DNA of 64,000 nucleotides from Argyresthia goedartella (Eukaryota; Arthropoda; Insecta; Lepidoptera; Argyresthiidae), in contig OX463807.1 of assembly GCA_949825045.1 (NCBI GenBank), positions 37,034,749 to 37,098,748 on the forward strand, in the 5' to 3' direction. The translations under genes were made by a program, and so were the position numbers. A model generated the notes under the pieces. It was not told the origin of the DNA, did no database searches, and saw nothing but the letters and a program-made list of their open reading frames with translations. Below are positions 1 through 12,429 of the stretch, one piece after another. How positions within the stretch are numbered: position 1 is the first letter of the stretch; the number at the start of each line of letters is the position of its first letter.

Positions 1-2008
1 CAGACAAACTTAACTTTAGTAAGTGGGCCACAGTAGGTATACTTAAAAGTAGACAAAATTTAAATGAATTATATAGTGAAAAACAATGGAATCATAGTGA
101 AGAGTTCATGGATAAAGTTAAAAAGTACTCAAAAATCTTTCAAAAAGTTTGTCAAATTGCAAAATCAAATTATATCAGATCTAAAATAAGAACAAGTGAT
201 AACAAAATTAAATCAACTTGGGATATAATTAAAAGTGAGACTGGAAAGGTCAGTATTAAAAACAATGAATATGAATTAAAAATTAATGATATTACTTTCA
301 AAAATGATATTGATGTAGATAAAGCGTTTGAATTTTTTTTACTGACATCCCAATCTCTACTACAAAGTCTTTAGACTCTTCCAAAGTAGTTGCTGAATCT
401 TTGCTAAAAGACTATGTACCTAGATGTGAAAATCAATTCTCGTTTAATTATGTAGATGATAAAGATATTATTAAAGCCTTTAAATCAATAAATGTTAAGA
501 AAACTGCAGACCTCTGGGATATTTCTGTTCATGTTGTGAAGCCCCTAATAAATGTTATTGCACTTGATTTAGCTGTCATATTTAATGCATCTATTGAATC
601 TGGCGTGTTTCCTGATTTAATGAAACACAGTAAAATAGTACCTTTGTTTAAATCGGGTAGTACATCTGACCCTTCTAATTTCAGACCGATATCGGTATTG
701 CCTACATTTAGTAAAATACTTGAAAAAGTAATTTTAAATCAACTTCTTACACATTTCAACACCAACAACATGCTCCACTGTAAACAATTTGGTTTAACAC
801 AAGGCAAATCAACTACTGATGGCGGTATTGAGTTAATATCACATATATATGATGCCTGGGAGGAGTCGCATGATGCTCTAGGAGTATTTTGCGATTTGTC
901 TAAGGCTTTTGATTGCGTTGACCATGGGACATTGATCAGGAAATTACATCACTATGGAATTAGGGATAACTCTTTAGATCTTCTCTCTTCTTATCTAAAT
1001 AACAGGATACAGAGAGTTGACATTAATGGAAAACGATCTCCAGGGTCTGTTGTTACTATGGGTGTACCGCAGGGTTCCATACTCGGGCCATTCCTGTTTT
1101 TGGTTTAAATTAATGACCTGCCACATTTTGTCAGAGATAATCATGAGATTGTACTGTTTGCAGATGACACTTCACTTTTGTTTAAAATGAAACGACGCAG
1201 TTTGAACTTTGACGATGTGAATAATGCAATCTCAAAGGTAGTCAATTGGTTTAGTGCTAATAATCTTTTACTGAACAATAACAAAACTAAATGTATTCGG
1301 TGTATACTCCCCAATGTTAAACAAGTCTCGGCTAATATTAATGTTAAAGGTGAAAATTAAGAAATTGTAGATAGCACGGTATTCCTAGGAATCACCTTAG
1401 ATAATAAGCTTCAGTGGGGCCCACACATAGATAAGATATCAAAAAAACTCAGTTCCGCAGTTTATGCAGTTAAAAAAATTCGTCTTTTTACGGACGTGGA
1501 AACAGCTAGACTAGTTTACTTCAGCTACTTCCATAGCATTATGTCTTACGGCATACTGCTGTGGGGGAACGCTGCAGACATTAACATAATATTTGTGCTG
1601 CAAAAAGAGGGCTGTTCGTGGGTCCCAGAGAGTCACTGCGTTGTAAATTTAAGGAAATTAACATAATGACAGTGCCGTGTCAGTATATTTATGAAAACCT
1701 AATGTACGTCCACAAAAATATTGATTAATTTCCTAAGAATAGCGACAGACACAATGTCAACACTAGAAATAGGAATAAACTAGCTATAAGTACTACTAGG
1801 CTTCATAAGATTAATGTATCTTTTAAAGGGCAATGTATTCGCTTTTACAACAAAATACCGACTGAGTTACAAGAATTGTCTGAAAATAAATTTAAAAATT
1901 TTGTTAAAAATCACTTATGTAAAAAAGGTTACTACAAAATATCAGATTATGTAGAAGACCAGAAAGCTTGGGAAGGTGTTTGCTCCAATTCTGTAAAAAA
2001 TAACGTAT
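1..2008 (+). pseudogene. LINE F ORF2 reverse transcriptase, degenerate
   Basis: ORF2 would encode the endonuclease-reverse transcriptase that copies LINE RNA at a nicked target; only the part from the RT approach region onward is present. Readable blocks include FRPISVLP at about 680-710, the CDLSKAFDCVDH block at about 890-930, GVPQGSILGPFLFLV at about 1,060-1,105, and the catalytic FADD at about 1,160. Lesions: a frameshift in a T-run near 330-340; a nonsense TAA at 1,106-1,108 exactly where relatives have the Tyr of YINDLP; TAA at 1,358-1,360; and a small deletion with a frame change near 1,605-1,620. The C-terminal block KKGYYKISDY is readable at about 1,920-1,950 and the frame ends at a TAA at 2,006-2,008. 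It is non-functional. Confidence 0.88.
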
Positions 2009-2013
2009 AAAGC

Positions 2014-2043
2014 TGGAGGTTTCTAGTCGCCTCTTTGCCTCCA
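2014..2043 (+). other. LINE F 3' UTR stem-loop
   Basis: Six base pairs (TGGAGG with CCTCCA) close an 18-nt loop that begins TTTCT. Families B and E carry the same arrangement at the same place with different but still paired stems, so I read it as a conserved RNA structure. Confidence 0.6.
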
Positions 2044-2190
2044 ACATCTAAAACATTGAGGTGACGGAATTCAAATTGAGTTCTATATTTCCCTGTACCT
2101 TATACATGTGTTAGTTTAAGATTTGGCATTCTCCAAATGTTACCTATGTGTTTCTTATGGAAATAAACTCTTTTTGAATTTTGAATTTGA

Positions 2191-2918
2191 AAGGTAGAAT
2201 ATTGTACTCGGATTGAAATCAATTACACCCTCGAACCATAAGCATACTCGCTGGCTTCTCTCGGTCCTGCGATTCAATATCTCAGGTGTATTTGATGACT
2301 CATCTCCCCTGTATAACAAACTAATATTCATCCCTCTTTAATATGCCTATAAACTGTTTCCGGGACGTCCATTATTCCATTAGTCAGGTAGGACATGCAG
2401 CCTGCATACATGTAATGCATTTGTGGATACCGGCACTAAAACTAGCTAAGCTCAATGTGTTTTAGGTTGTACACATGTTTTATGGACTATCCCGGCTTAG
2501 CGATCGAAGTATCATATTATAACTTGGTTTACTGTAAGCGACGTCTTGATAAAAAATATGCTCGCCAGTGCATTTTTTGTGTAATTATTTTCATTTCATA
2601 ATGTATTGTCTGCAATATATATTTGTATATTTAGAATGTTGAGCTCATTGGTCTAGTGGTATCACGATAACGCTTTATTTGCACATTCTGCCGTAGTCTT
2701 GAGTTTTGTGTTACACAGAAATCGAGGGAAATATAGTGATGTACTTTTTAAGAACTTTAACATTTCTTTATTCAAAAATACAAAGAAATACTAGAAATAA
2801 AAATGTCAAGTATCCGCCTAGAGTTTCGTCAAAAACGAATTAATAAAATATAAATCAAAAAGTCAAAATTAAATTAAAACTAAGAAAATAGGCCGCCCCG
2901 CGTCATATGTGACGCAAG
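2191..2918. other. No gene recognised; possible tRNA-like SINE head
   Basis: This is AT-rich DNA between two LINE copies. At about 2,642-2,665 there is a GGTCTAGTGGTATCA string resembling a tRNA A box, with no convincing B box after it. It could be a decayed SINE head. I see nothing else. Confidence 0.3.
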
Positions 2919-2929
2919 TTTAAATCAAA

Positions 2930-4898
2930 AACTATAAAAGTTAATAACAAAGCTTTGTTTAGTGATTGGGCGACAGTTGGAATTCATAGGAGCAGACGAA
3001 GATTATATAAACTCTATGAAGAGAAATCATATAACAAAAATACGGCCTTTCTAGATTATGTTCGTAGTTATTCAAAAATGTTTAAACGCGTTTGTGCCGT
3101 AGCTAAACCTAATTTTCATTAAAAACAAAATTGAATCTAGTAGCAATGTAATGAAAACGACTTGGCAAATTATAAACAGAGAGACTGGAAAGGCCAAAGC
3201 TACACATAATAACTTCAAGCTTAAGATAGATAATCAATTGCTAAGTACAGACCTAGAAGTAGCAAAAGCTTTCGAAAATTTCTTTACGGACATTCCAGTT
3301 TCAACAACCAAGTCTTTAAATTCATCTCCCGCTGCTGCTGCATCTATACTTAAACAAAACTTTGAGGAATGTCAAACAGATTTTAAATTTAGGCACGTAA
3401 ATAATGAAGACATTGTAAAAGCGTTTAAATCCCTGGAAATGAAAAAGACAGCTGACGCCCATGGTCTATCAGTAAAAATTATTAGTTCCATTGTAGATTG
3501 TATTGCACCTCACCTTTGTTGTATATTTAATCAATGTATAGATAATGGTGTGTTTCCTGACTTGATGAAACTAAGTAAAGTTATACCTTTATTCAAAGCT
3601 GGTAGTACATCAGACCCCACCAATTTTAGACCCATATCGATACTACCAACGCTTAGCAAAATATTTGAAAAACTCATACTTAATCAATTGCAAAGTCATT
3701 TTTATCTCAATAATTTAATTCATATTGCTCAGTTTGGTTTCACAAAGGGTCGTTCAACAGCCGATGCTGGTGTTGAACTAATCGACAATATTTTTAATGC
3801 GATCTATCCAAGGCTTTTGATTGCGTCCATCATGACACTCTTGTCAGGAAGTTACGCCATTATGGTGTAAAAGATCAGGCACTTGGCCTTCTGGAGTCAT
3901 ATCTAACAGATAGGGTTCAGATGGTCGATGTTAATGGGAAAAGATCACCTGGGTCTTCAATAAGTATGGGCGTACCGCAAGGTTCAATTCTTGGTCCTTT
4001 CTTGTTTTTAGTATATATTAATGATTTACCTTACCTTGTTAAAGCAAAACATGGGTTAGTATTGTTTGCCGATGATACTTCTTTGATATTTAAAGTTAAA
4101 AGACAGCAATCAAATTATGACGAGGTAAACAATGCTATCTCTAGTATAGTGAACTGGTTTACTGTTAACAATTTATTACTTAATGAAAAGAAAACTAAAT
4201 GTATTAAATTCGTGTTACCCAATGTGAACCCGGTAACTACAGACATATTTATAAAAGGACAGAGATTGGACCTTGTGCAGTCGACTGTCTTTTTGGGCAT
4301 TACTTTAGACGCCAAACTACAATGGGATCCTCATATAAATAAATTGTCGAACAGACTGAGTTCGGCAGCGTTCGCAGTTAAAAAAATTAGAGCTCTTACC
4401 GACGTAGACACCGCTAGACTAGTCTACTATAGTTACTTTCATAGTCTAATGACCTATGGTATTTTATTGTGGGGTCACGCTGCGAATTCTAATAGTATAT
4501 TTATTCTGCAGAAACGGGCTGTTCGTGCAATTTATAGATTAGGGCCTAGAGTGTCACTGAGGGAAAAGTTTAAAGAAATCAATATTCTTACATTTGTGTC
4601 TCAATATATCTATGACAATCTTGTGTATGTAAAAAGAAATATAACTAATTTTCAGAAGTACAGTGATATACACAATTTTAATACTAGAAATAAAGACAAG
4701 TTGGTTGCTTATGTAAGCCGACTACATAAAATTAGTAATTCTTTTAAAGGCAATTGTATACGCTATTACAATAAGGTCCCTACTGATATTAAAAACTTAC
4801 CTTTAGACAAGTTTAAAATAATAATAAAACAGAAATTGTATAAAAAAGGTTACTATAGGATATCTGATTACTTAGAGGGCAGATGTCCATGGGAATAG
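2930..4898 (+). pseudogene. LINE B (copy A) ORF2 reverse transcriptase
   Basis: This is the RT part of ORF2. Upstream it reads in frame with the copy at 39.7 kb except for one extra T near 3,112. From 3,151 it is open to 3,870, where a 37-bp deletion between TGC repeats (near 3,800) has removed the segment encoding WEDAMDAIGVFCDL and shifted the frame. The second half (about 3,921-4,898) is open and includes GVPQGSILGPFLFLVYINDLP (about 3,965-4,030), the catalytic FADDTSL (about 4,068-4,085), the thumb and the C-terminal YYRISDYLEG block, ending in TAG. Apart from these two lesions the frame is clean, which suggests a recent insertion. No RNase H domain follows. Confidence 0.9.
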
Positions 4899-4995
4899 AT
4901 TGTTTGAGTAACAGGCTGTTTCGATATATAATTAGCATTCATTTTGTAATTTGACAATATTTTATTTAAAAAAGGAAACGCAAAAGATGCGACGA

Positions 4996-5029
4996 CTGTG
5001 GAGTTTCTTCGGTGAGCTCTTCTCCACAG
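4996..5029 (+). other. LINE B 3' UTR stem-loop (copy A)
   Basis: CTGTGGAG pairs with CTCCACAG over 8 bp around an 18-nt loop starting TTTCT. In copy B (41,853-41,880) the outer pairs have decayed. The same structure occurs in families E and F. Confidence 0.65.
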
Positions 5030-5143
5030 ATTCCGCCATTGTGTTAGTGAACTCACCCAAAAAAAATGTAATGACGGATCTAAGTGATGTAACAACATCC
5101 TATGGAAATAAATGATTTTTGATTTGATTTGATTTGATTTGAT

Positions 5144-5511
5144 TTGCAAAGGTCCCCATTACAGTTGCCGCGTTGCCACGCTGCACCGCGAGGGAGCCTC
5201 TCTGCATAAGATATGACCCAGAGCGACGGTCATAATCCTGGTCCCTCAAGCGGCGTCCTATCTCTCTATCGAAAGTACTGTACTTAGTTAAAACATAGGA
5301 GATGCATTCGAATCCTATCTCTGAGATAAGTACCTAATCTACCTTTTAATTAAGGCTTCTTCGTCGTATCCGACGACAGTGACCTCTGCTTTCTTCTTTG
5401 GTGAGTTCTGATGTGGCTGGCTATTCCGAATTTGCTTTTAAATATCCTGTTGCACAGGGCACAGAGTAGTTGCCCCGAATCATTGTAGGTGTAATTGTAC
5501 GAGGGCTTTAC
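5144..5511. other. No gene recognised
   Basis: This is unique-looking sequence with short GC-richer patches (for example around 5,160-5,270). I see no reading frame or repeat I can name. Confidence 0.4.
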
Positions 5512-5700
5512 TGAAGAAAAGAAGAAGAAAGATGTTTATTTGTAACAGGAAACAAAAATAGGAGTCAATATTGAACAACTAGGTACATAAGAATATTTCC
5601 TGTCACAGGCCGGCCTCAACTCAGCATATGCTGAATGCGAACAATCAGCGCTGGTCTTCCGTTGTGACAGACGGGTGACAACACGCACAACAATGCACAA
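5512..5700 (-). mobile_element. Probable LINE 3' end fragment
   Basis: Read on the minus strand, the segment ends in ACAAATAAACATCTTTC followed by TTC-rich repeats. This matches the pattern seen in other LINEs here: AATAAA and then a short tandem tail. No coding part is left, so the family is unknown. Confidence 0.4.
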
Positions 5701-5997
5701 CACAAAATTACTCGAGTTCTTCTTGTCTGACTTCTACGAATGTTCTTACAACGATGATGCATAAACAATTGTATAACTATATCCAACACTGATTTGTAAT
5801 TTTTTTATTCTAACTGTTTAGTTTATATCATTTGAATGTTTAACTTAAGTAACCATATAACTTGAACCAGAGAGCGAAGTCGTCTGGCACAGTTATGCGT
5901 ATACTTAAAAGACGGCTTCTGCATATATTTTGTAAGAATAATCATAGTTAAACTATAAATATTTTTGTATTTGTAAAAAAAAAAAAAACGTGGGGCT

Positions 5998-6130
5998 CAT
6001 CTTTATATCTCCGTAGTTGCGGCGAAGGGCTAGCTCGCCTCACGCAAAATTGTGTATATCTTGCTAAACAAAGACACAATTGTGCCTCTGCCGAACCTTT
6101 TGTGAAAAGGTGTGACGCTTTGAATGTATG
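5998..6130 (+). repeat. Interspersed repeat R1
   Basis: This shares GCGGCGAAGGGCTAGC, ACAATTGTGCCTCTGCC and AAAAGG..GACG blocks with segments at about 15,300-15,420, 42,115-42,285 and 43,383-43,520, and in inverse orientation near 45,357-45,425. In the copies at 42 and 43 kb it lies next to tRNA-headed SINE sequence, so it may be the body of a SINE family. Confidence 0.6.
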
Positions 6131-6516
6131 GAAGAATTACAAAATAGCCGTAACCTTATAACTGCACTCTATCCAACGAGTTACAGTCCCCGCCAGGTTT
6201 CTTGGCGTATGAGGAAGCCGTCACTCTCTCTCTCGCCAATGTATGCATCTCTATTGCCCCAAAATTGGCGATTGATCTATCTAAAAGCACCAGCAACGAA
6301 ACGCCTACTTGATGTGAAATAGTTCGGGTCAAAACAGAAGCAGGCGAATAAAATATGCATGAGTTTAGGCGCAGACGTGCCTTTGTTTTATGCATTTGTA
6401 TATAAAATGCAAAGCAATAAATAAAAATAAAAGGCTATCTACATTTATAATTTTTTATCTGCTTTGCAGGGTCCCCTACCCGAAGGGCTGTCTGACTGAC
6501 CATTAGCAGGCTCTAG

Positions 6517-6536
6517 ATAGATAGATAGATAGATAG
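6517..6536. repeat. (TAGA)n microsatellite
   Basis: About five tandem TAGA units. Confidence 0.85.
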
Positions 6537-6589
6537 GTAATTCATTTATTCATTGTCTCTTTACCTGATAAACCCCAATATGTAGAGAA

Positions 6590-6765
6590 TTAAAATGTTT
6601 ACAGAATTTGTTAGTTACCACTAGTGGCAATAGAAAAAACTTGTCCAAACGGGACCCTATTAGTAAGCCTCCGCTGTTCGTCTGTCTGTCCTTTTGTTTG
6701 TCTGTTTGTCAGTGGTCTGTAATCCCTTTTGTAAAACGTTAACGGTCACGGTTAATAGAGCGTTG
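6590..6765 (-). repeat. Lepidopteran-type interspersed repeat L, fragment
   Basis: On the minus strand this carries the string AATAGGGTCCCG, preceded by a run of GACAGAC-type repeats. The same blocks are at about 36,300-36,350 in a fuller copy. The GTCTGTCC motif is part of this family. Confidence 0.55.
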
Positions 6766-6876
6766 TCTCTGTTACACAAATCCATACAGTATTCAAATTA
6801 TTGAATACTTAATACACAAGACAAGGACAAGAAATCGTTAGTGGGCTTCAACTTAACCGATATGAAGTTAAGGCGC

Positions 6877-7118
6877 ATTTGACGACCCAAATGGCCGAGT
6901 CGGCAGTGACCCTGCCTACGAAGCCAAGGGTCCCGGGTTCGAGTCCCGGTGGGGGCAAACATTTGTTTGATGAGAACGGATGTTTGTACCCTAGTCATGG
7001 TTGTTTCTCTATCTTAGTATAATATTTATCTATATAAGTATGTGTATCGTTGTCTAGTACCCAAGATACAGGGAATCCTAGTTCGGGGCTAGATCAATGT
7101 GTGTAAATAGTGTCCAAG
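6877..7118 (+). mobile_element. tRNA-headed SINE, family S2
   Basis: The head resembles a tRNA, with an A-box-like ATGGCCGAGTCGG near 6,891 and a B box GGTTCGAGTCC near 6,937. T-arm pairing (CCGGG/CCCGG) is visible, but the acceptor ends do not pair, so it is not a tRNA gene. The body runs to about 7,118 and includes GTTCGGGGCTAGATCAATGT and a terminal (ATT)n. Partial minus-strand copies of the body are at about 44,945-45,125 and 46,243-46,306. Confidence 0.7.
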
Positions 7119-8953
7119 ATAATTATTATTATTCATAATTCATAAAAACATACGGCAGTTCATTTCTTTCCTGAGCACTCGCTTCAGCGAATATATGATA
7201 GAAACACCCGGAACATTTTCACACTTATTAATTAATATTGCTGCTAGTTTTACGCACTCCATTACATTTTAATTCAATTTCTCCCTGCATGTGGTATTCG
7301 CGGTAATATACTGGTTTGTGCTTGTTTAAAATCTATTGAAACCTTCTATCCTCACCCAACCACAACCCAGGTTATTATGAAATTGCTTTTAAACATGATA
7401 TCATTTGTGCTCGCGGTTACGTTTCAATTTAACTTATCTATCGGATTCCAGTTTGTTTACCAACGGTACAGTTTAACCCTTTTGTTCAAAACGACAATCC
7501 TGAGCGACATCCGAAACAAATAAATAAATAGGCAATAAATATATTGTTTATCTAGAGTTTCGAAGATTCGAAGTTTCGAAGTTTCGACTCAAATATGAAA
7601 TTTTTTCACCGAATTTAGTGCCCTAATGCCCGCATAACCTTAAGGTCGCTATTCGTCCGAATGCATAAGTTAGGTTTGGTTAGTTCACAACTTTAAAATA
7701 TAACCTGAGCCGAAGCAAAGCGGAGCGGAGCGAGGCGACCCCATGTAGTTTGTGCCCAAAGGGGGAGTAGAGTTTATCTTGGTGAACATTTAGTCAACTT
7801 GGGCGAAAATGTTTTTTTCAATGTAACTTTTTACTCAATTTGGTCAATAGTAAAACATAAGCCAAAAATATATTGCACTTTTACTAATAATTATGTTATA
7901 GATAGAAATATGATCATGAAACAAGAAAAAAAGGTTTGAACCGCAAACGAAGGTTTTATCTATATAATACGCTATTTGACTGCCAGTCAAATAGATACTG
8001 TTTAGGAATTTTCAAAACGGTAATTTTGTTCAAGTGTTGTATGAAATACTAGCACGTGACGTCATAGTTAAATGCTGTCTTTTTAACACAAAATTGAGAT
8101 TATAATATACAACTGCTGGAGACATATATGTCTGATATTGTCAAACGTTTTTGTTGAAATAGGTTCAGCTTGAGACACGTTTCAAGATTTATTGGACTAC
8201 CTTGTCAAATGCGGTATTTAACATAAACGACGGTGAATAAATTACTATTATATTATAATAAGATTTATGATAAAAACATTTGCGATTTTCTAATAGATGT
8301 ATATGTAAGTAGATAATATATGATATTCTATATTATAAGAAAATACCTTAGATAATAAGGTTATTATAAATTATTATGCAAAGTACTTCAATATTGACCA
8401 ACAATGCGAGACAATCGAAGAAGTAAGGGGTAATACTCATTTTCCCAACAAGGTAGTTTATTTCATTCATTTATTTTGTTCACCTTCAATAATGTGTGTA
8501 TTTATTTTTCGGTTTCTGTTTCATGCTTGTCTGAAGTCAAAATTCAATCAATATCATGTTTGTCATTGTGTCAATTGTGTCATGCTTCTATTCCAACACT
8601 GCCCCAACGTTCATCCATCGTTGAGCTGTTGTTGCTGTATTGTCGGACGGAACGCAGGGCGTGTTCCTTATAAATTAATGTTAATTCGTTAATTATATAC
8701 AAAAATAATGTTAGTGTTCCATTTTACCTATAATGCTCTGTGTATTAGTGATTGTTCCACAATGTGTCACGTTTTCGTGAAATTAGTCCATTTACAAATG
8801 TGTATTATTCTTCCTCAATGTTTAAGATGAAATATTTTTCAGATTTTTCCCCCGGTAAGCCCAGTGTATGTACGACTGGGTTCAGGCTATTTATTTATTT
8901 TAAGTATTTGATATTTTTTTTAGGGTAATATCGATTTATTATTAAGGTTTATT

Positions 8954-8956
<3 letters not shown>
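7119..8956. other. No gene recognised
   Basis: This is AT-rich sequence with a short TCGAAGTT tandem (about 7,558-7,590) and a GC-richer patch near 7,706-7,745. Short open frames near 8,476-8,692 have no recognisable product. I see nothing further. Confidence 0.5.

Positions 8957-8999
<43 letters not shown>
8957..8999. repeat. (TA)n microsatellite
   Basis: About 21 TA units, just upstream of a LINE ORF2 start. Confidence 0.95.
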
Positions 9000-9003
<4 letters not shown>

Positions 9004-9014
9004 ATTCACTGTAT

Positions 9015-12000
9015 TAGTATATTTATTTTAGACTATGGATACCTACAACTTTAGTAATAGTTTCTTCTCATCTTGTGATAACGATATTTCTGTTAGCGCG
9101 GGAAGTGTTGGGTCAACAGCGGATGATTCGCTGTCATCTAACTTGAAACGGGTGTTTTCAAACCTTGGTGCAAACTTCAACGTTGTTCATATTAATGCAC
9201 AAAGCATTCATACCAGCTATGCTGACCTTCTTGTAGTTTTTTAGTTATCTGAACATACATGGCATTCTTGTTTCGGAATCTTTTCTCAAGCCATCTCTTT
9301 CTTCTGCCATGTATGCTCTCCCAGGGTTCAGTCTCTACCGGAGCGACAGGATAGGCAAGGCTGATGGCGGTGTTGCTATCTACCTTCGTTCTGACATCCC
9401 ATGCAAAGTCATCAGCCAGTCGCCAAGCCTGTTCTCTGGTTCTGCTGAACACCTGTTCCTGGAGATATTCTTGCGTCACAACAAAGTCCTCCTGGGTGTC
9501 TATTATAGCCCCTCTCTTTTAATCGACTATTTTAACTCTTTTGAAACCCTTCTCAGTGACTTGACTCCTCTTTATAGCGACACCCTAATTCTCGGCGACT
9601 TCAACACTTGCCTTCTCAAGAATAACGGTCGCTCAGCGAAGCTGAATTCTCTTGTAAGTTCATTTAACATGCATATCCTTCCTCTAGAGGCCACTCACTT
9701 TCAACCATATTGCACTCCCTCTCTTCTAGATCTAATGATTACTTCTAACATGTCTAAGGTTGCTGCGCATGGCCAACTTAACTCCCCTTTCTCCTATAAC
9801 AATCTTATTTACCTCTCTTATAAGATAAAGCCTCCCAAGCGTGCAGCTAAATTCCTTGACATTCTTATCTTCAAGGGCATGGATATAACCTCCCTTAATT
9901 CAGACGCCTCTTCTGTCGACTGGTCGCCTGTCTACGGTAGTGAGACCATTGATGACAAAGTACGGAACTTCAACTCTATTGTCCTGAGCTTGTTTGATAA
10001 GCATGCTCCGGTCAAGAGGGTTAGAGTTTAGCATCTTCCTGCACCGTGGCTTACTGACACCATTAAGGGTCTGATGGCTAAGAGAAACCGTGCCAAGTCT
10101 AGATATAAGAGGGATCCGACCGATGAGAATATTTTAATTTTCAAACGCCTCCGTAATCGTTGCACTCGCCTGTGTCGTGATTCTAAACGCCGTCATATCT
10201 ACGAATGTATCGAGAGCTATACTCCAGCACAGGTCTGGAAGTTCCTGAAGACCATTGGTGTTGGTAAGTCCCAGGATTTGGCAGCCGGAAATGTCGATCT
10301 CCGGGGTCTCAATAGTTTCTTTGCAACTCCCCCTGTCGCGATGGACCCCCTCGTCAAGGATGCAACCCTTCGTAACCTACGGTCCAAGGCAACAGCCCTC
10401 AATTCAGCATTTAATTTCATCCCTGTCGGAATCGGCGCAGTAAGGAGGGCAATACTAGCAATCTCGTCGAAGGCCATAGGTGAGGACAAGATCTGTTCTC
10501 AGATGATAACAACTATCATTGATGTACTGTTACCTCTCATCACCCACATAATTAATGTGTCGCTTGACCAATGTTGCTACCCCAGCCAGTGGAAATTGGC
10601 ACTTGTGATTCCCCTCCCCAAAACGTCCAATCCTGCCTCCTTTAAAGATTTCCGTCTCATTTCTATTCTGCCTACCCTCTCCAAAGTCCTGGAATCAATT
10701 GTTCACTCCCAACTCTCCTCTTACCTTTCCTCAAAAATGTTACTGAATCCCCACCAATCAGGTTTCAGGCCGGGTCACAGTACTACCACAGCACTGCTCA
10801 AAGTCACTGACGACATTCAATTAGCTATGGATCAAAAGCAGCTTACGGTCCTTACACTGCTTGATTTCAGTAGCGCCTTCAACTGAGTCGATTTCGATAT
10901 ACTTGTTGAAATTTTAAAGTCACTTAATGTCTCCTCGCACTCTGCTCGCTGGTTTGACTCCTACCTGAGAGACCGCCAGCAACGCATTAATTCTGAGGAG
11001 ATCTCAACGGACTGGTGTGATCTCTCCGCAGGTGTTCCGCAGGGAGGCATCCTTTCTCCTCTCCTCTTCTCGGTATTAATTAACTCCATCTCTGACGTTC
11101 TTACCTCTTCTTATCATCTGTACGCAGATGACCTTCAAATATATCGGCACTTCTCTCCGTGTGATGTGAATCTGACAGTAGAGGCGTTGAACGCTGATCT
11201 CGATAACATCAGGAAATGGGCTACCTCATTTGGTCTGCATGTCAACCCGGGCAAATCGCAGGCCATGATTTTGGGTACTCGTCACTCTCATAACCTAGTT
11301 TAGAAAATGCCCGTCGACCCTATAGTGTATGATGGTAACATAATTTCATACCGCGAGAAGGCCAAGAATCTTGGGGTTGTATTTGATCAATTGTTGTCCT
11401 GGTCGCCCCATGTTTGTGAGGTCAGCAGACGAGTCTTTGCGTCATTTCACTCCCTACGGAGATTGCAGCACTTCCTGCCACAGCAGACTTAAATCACCCT
11501 TGCCCAGTCCCTCCTTATACCTTTAATCGACTATGCGGATGTTTGCTGGATCGGTGCGAACGAAGAACAACTGAACAAACTCGAACGACTTCAAAACCTC
11601 GGGATTCGGTTTGTCTTCGGGCTGCGCAATTATGACCATGTCTCACAGTATCGCAAGGAGTTGGGGTGGCTTCCGATCCGATTTCGTCGTGATATGCACG
11701 TTCTCTCCTATCTGTTCAACATTTTGCGAAATCCCCGCTACCCCTCATATCTTCGAGAACGTTTCGAGTTTATTTCCTCCAGGCATAGCAACCGGAGATC
11801 CCACACGATGTCTCTTCTTTGTACTCTTCGGCATAACACTGCCGCTTACAAACACTCGTTTAGGTTAACGGCGATCCGACTGTGGAACGCACTTCCCTGC
11901 GCTATTAGAGATAGTCCCTCAATTTTCACTTTTAAGACAAGATTGAAAGAGCATTTCCTTTCTCTTTCGTGATAGGTACTTTTATATATGTATATATAAG

Positions 12001-12262
12001 TAGTATATGTTTGATATATATTTTATTTTTTGCTTTTGTATTTTATTTAGTGTATATCATTAATTACATTATTATGTTTTAGTTTTAAACAATTAGATGT
12101 GTACAGTTTTATTGCGCACTAGGACTCTCCTGTTGCACAATTTTTCCTGTCCTGCCAAGGTTTGCTGGTAGAAATCTCTCTTTAGAGATAAGCTCGCCTT
12201 TGCTCATAAAATGTTTTGTTACCTTACTATTAAGATTTCTGTGCAATAAAGAATATGAATAA
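9015..12262 (+). mobile_element. LINE family C, degenerate plus-strand copy
   Basis: It contains an ORF2 closely related to the minus-strand element at 29.7-32.2 kb, then an AT-rich 3' UTR ending near a GCAATAAAGAATATGAATAA signal at about 12,240-12,260. The 3' UTR block with AGAGATAAGCTCGCC (about 12,184) recurs on the minus strand at 24.1, 49.3 and 52.1 kb as solo ends. I do not see an ORF1 upstream, so the copy is probably truncated there. Confidence 0.85.
9035..11972 (+). pseudogene. LINE C-family ORF2 (endonuclease-reverse transcriptase), degenerate
   Basis: The frame opens with ATG at 9,035. The endonuclease part reads VVHINAQSIHTSYADL (about 9,180-9,230), LILGDFNTCL (about 9,588-9,615) and a following LLDLMI block. 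The RT part has SLISILPTLSKVLE-like sequence (about 10,650-10,690), LLDFSSAFN (about 10,858-10,883), GVPQGGILSPLLFS (about 11,030-11,070) and catalytic YADD (about 11,122-11,135). The C-terminal block FRLTAIRLWNALPCAIRDSP is at about 11,860-11,920. Lesions: a frameshift near 9,240, and stops at 10,029-10,031 (TAG), 10,884-10,886 (TGA), near 11,300 (TAG) and 11,490-11,492 (TAA). This copy supplies the reference for the segment missing from the minus-strand copy. Confidence 0.88.
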
Positions 12263-12429
12263 GTAGTTTCTTTGTACGACATTGCGCGTTGGGCATTCAA
12301 GTACTTGACAAGAATATTTGATCAAATAGTTTATTTTTCTCGAGAAACATGTCTTACTCTGTGCTTTGATAATATTTGCTTCAGATTGAAGCAACATGTC
12401 ATTGCCAAAAATATAATAAGAGTACATAG

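Larger units (their letters stand above)
1..2190 (+). mobile_element. LINE family F, 5'-truncated at the window edge
   Basis: This is a CR1/L2/Jockey-type non-LTR retrotransposon. It enters at the window edge inside ORF2 and runs through a 3' UTR to a tail of AATAAACTC followed by TTTTTGAATTTTGAA-type repeats near 2,165-2,190, with no poly(A). The 3' UTR holds a stem-loop at 2,014-2,043. A second copy of this 3' UTR lies at 14,412-14,588, which confirms the family as a discrete unit. It is related to families B and E in protein sequence but has its own 3' UTR. Confidence 0.88.
2919..5143 (+). mobile_element. LINE family B, copy A (5'-truncated)
   Basis: This copy is nearly identical to copy B, joining its sequence at the position equivalent to about 39,730 and following it to the same (TTTGA)n tail after ATGGAAATAAATG. 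The 5' truncation is typical of incomplete target-primed reverse transcription. I see no clear target-site duplication (the left flank ends GACGCAAG and the right flank begins CAAAGG). Confidence 0.92.

Noticed and set aside
6890..6960. tRNA gene
   Set aside because: A and B boxes and a T-arm are present, but acceptor ends do not pair and a SINE body follows. It is a SINE head.
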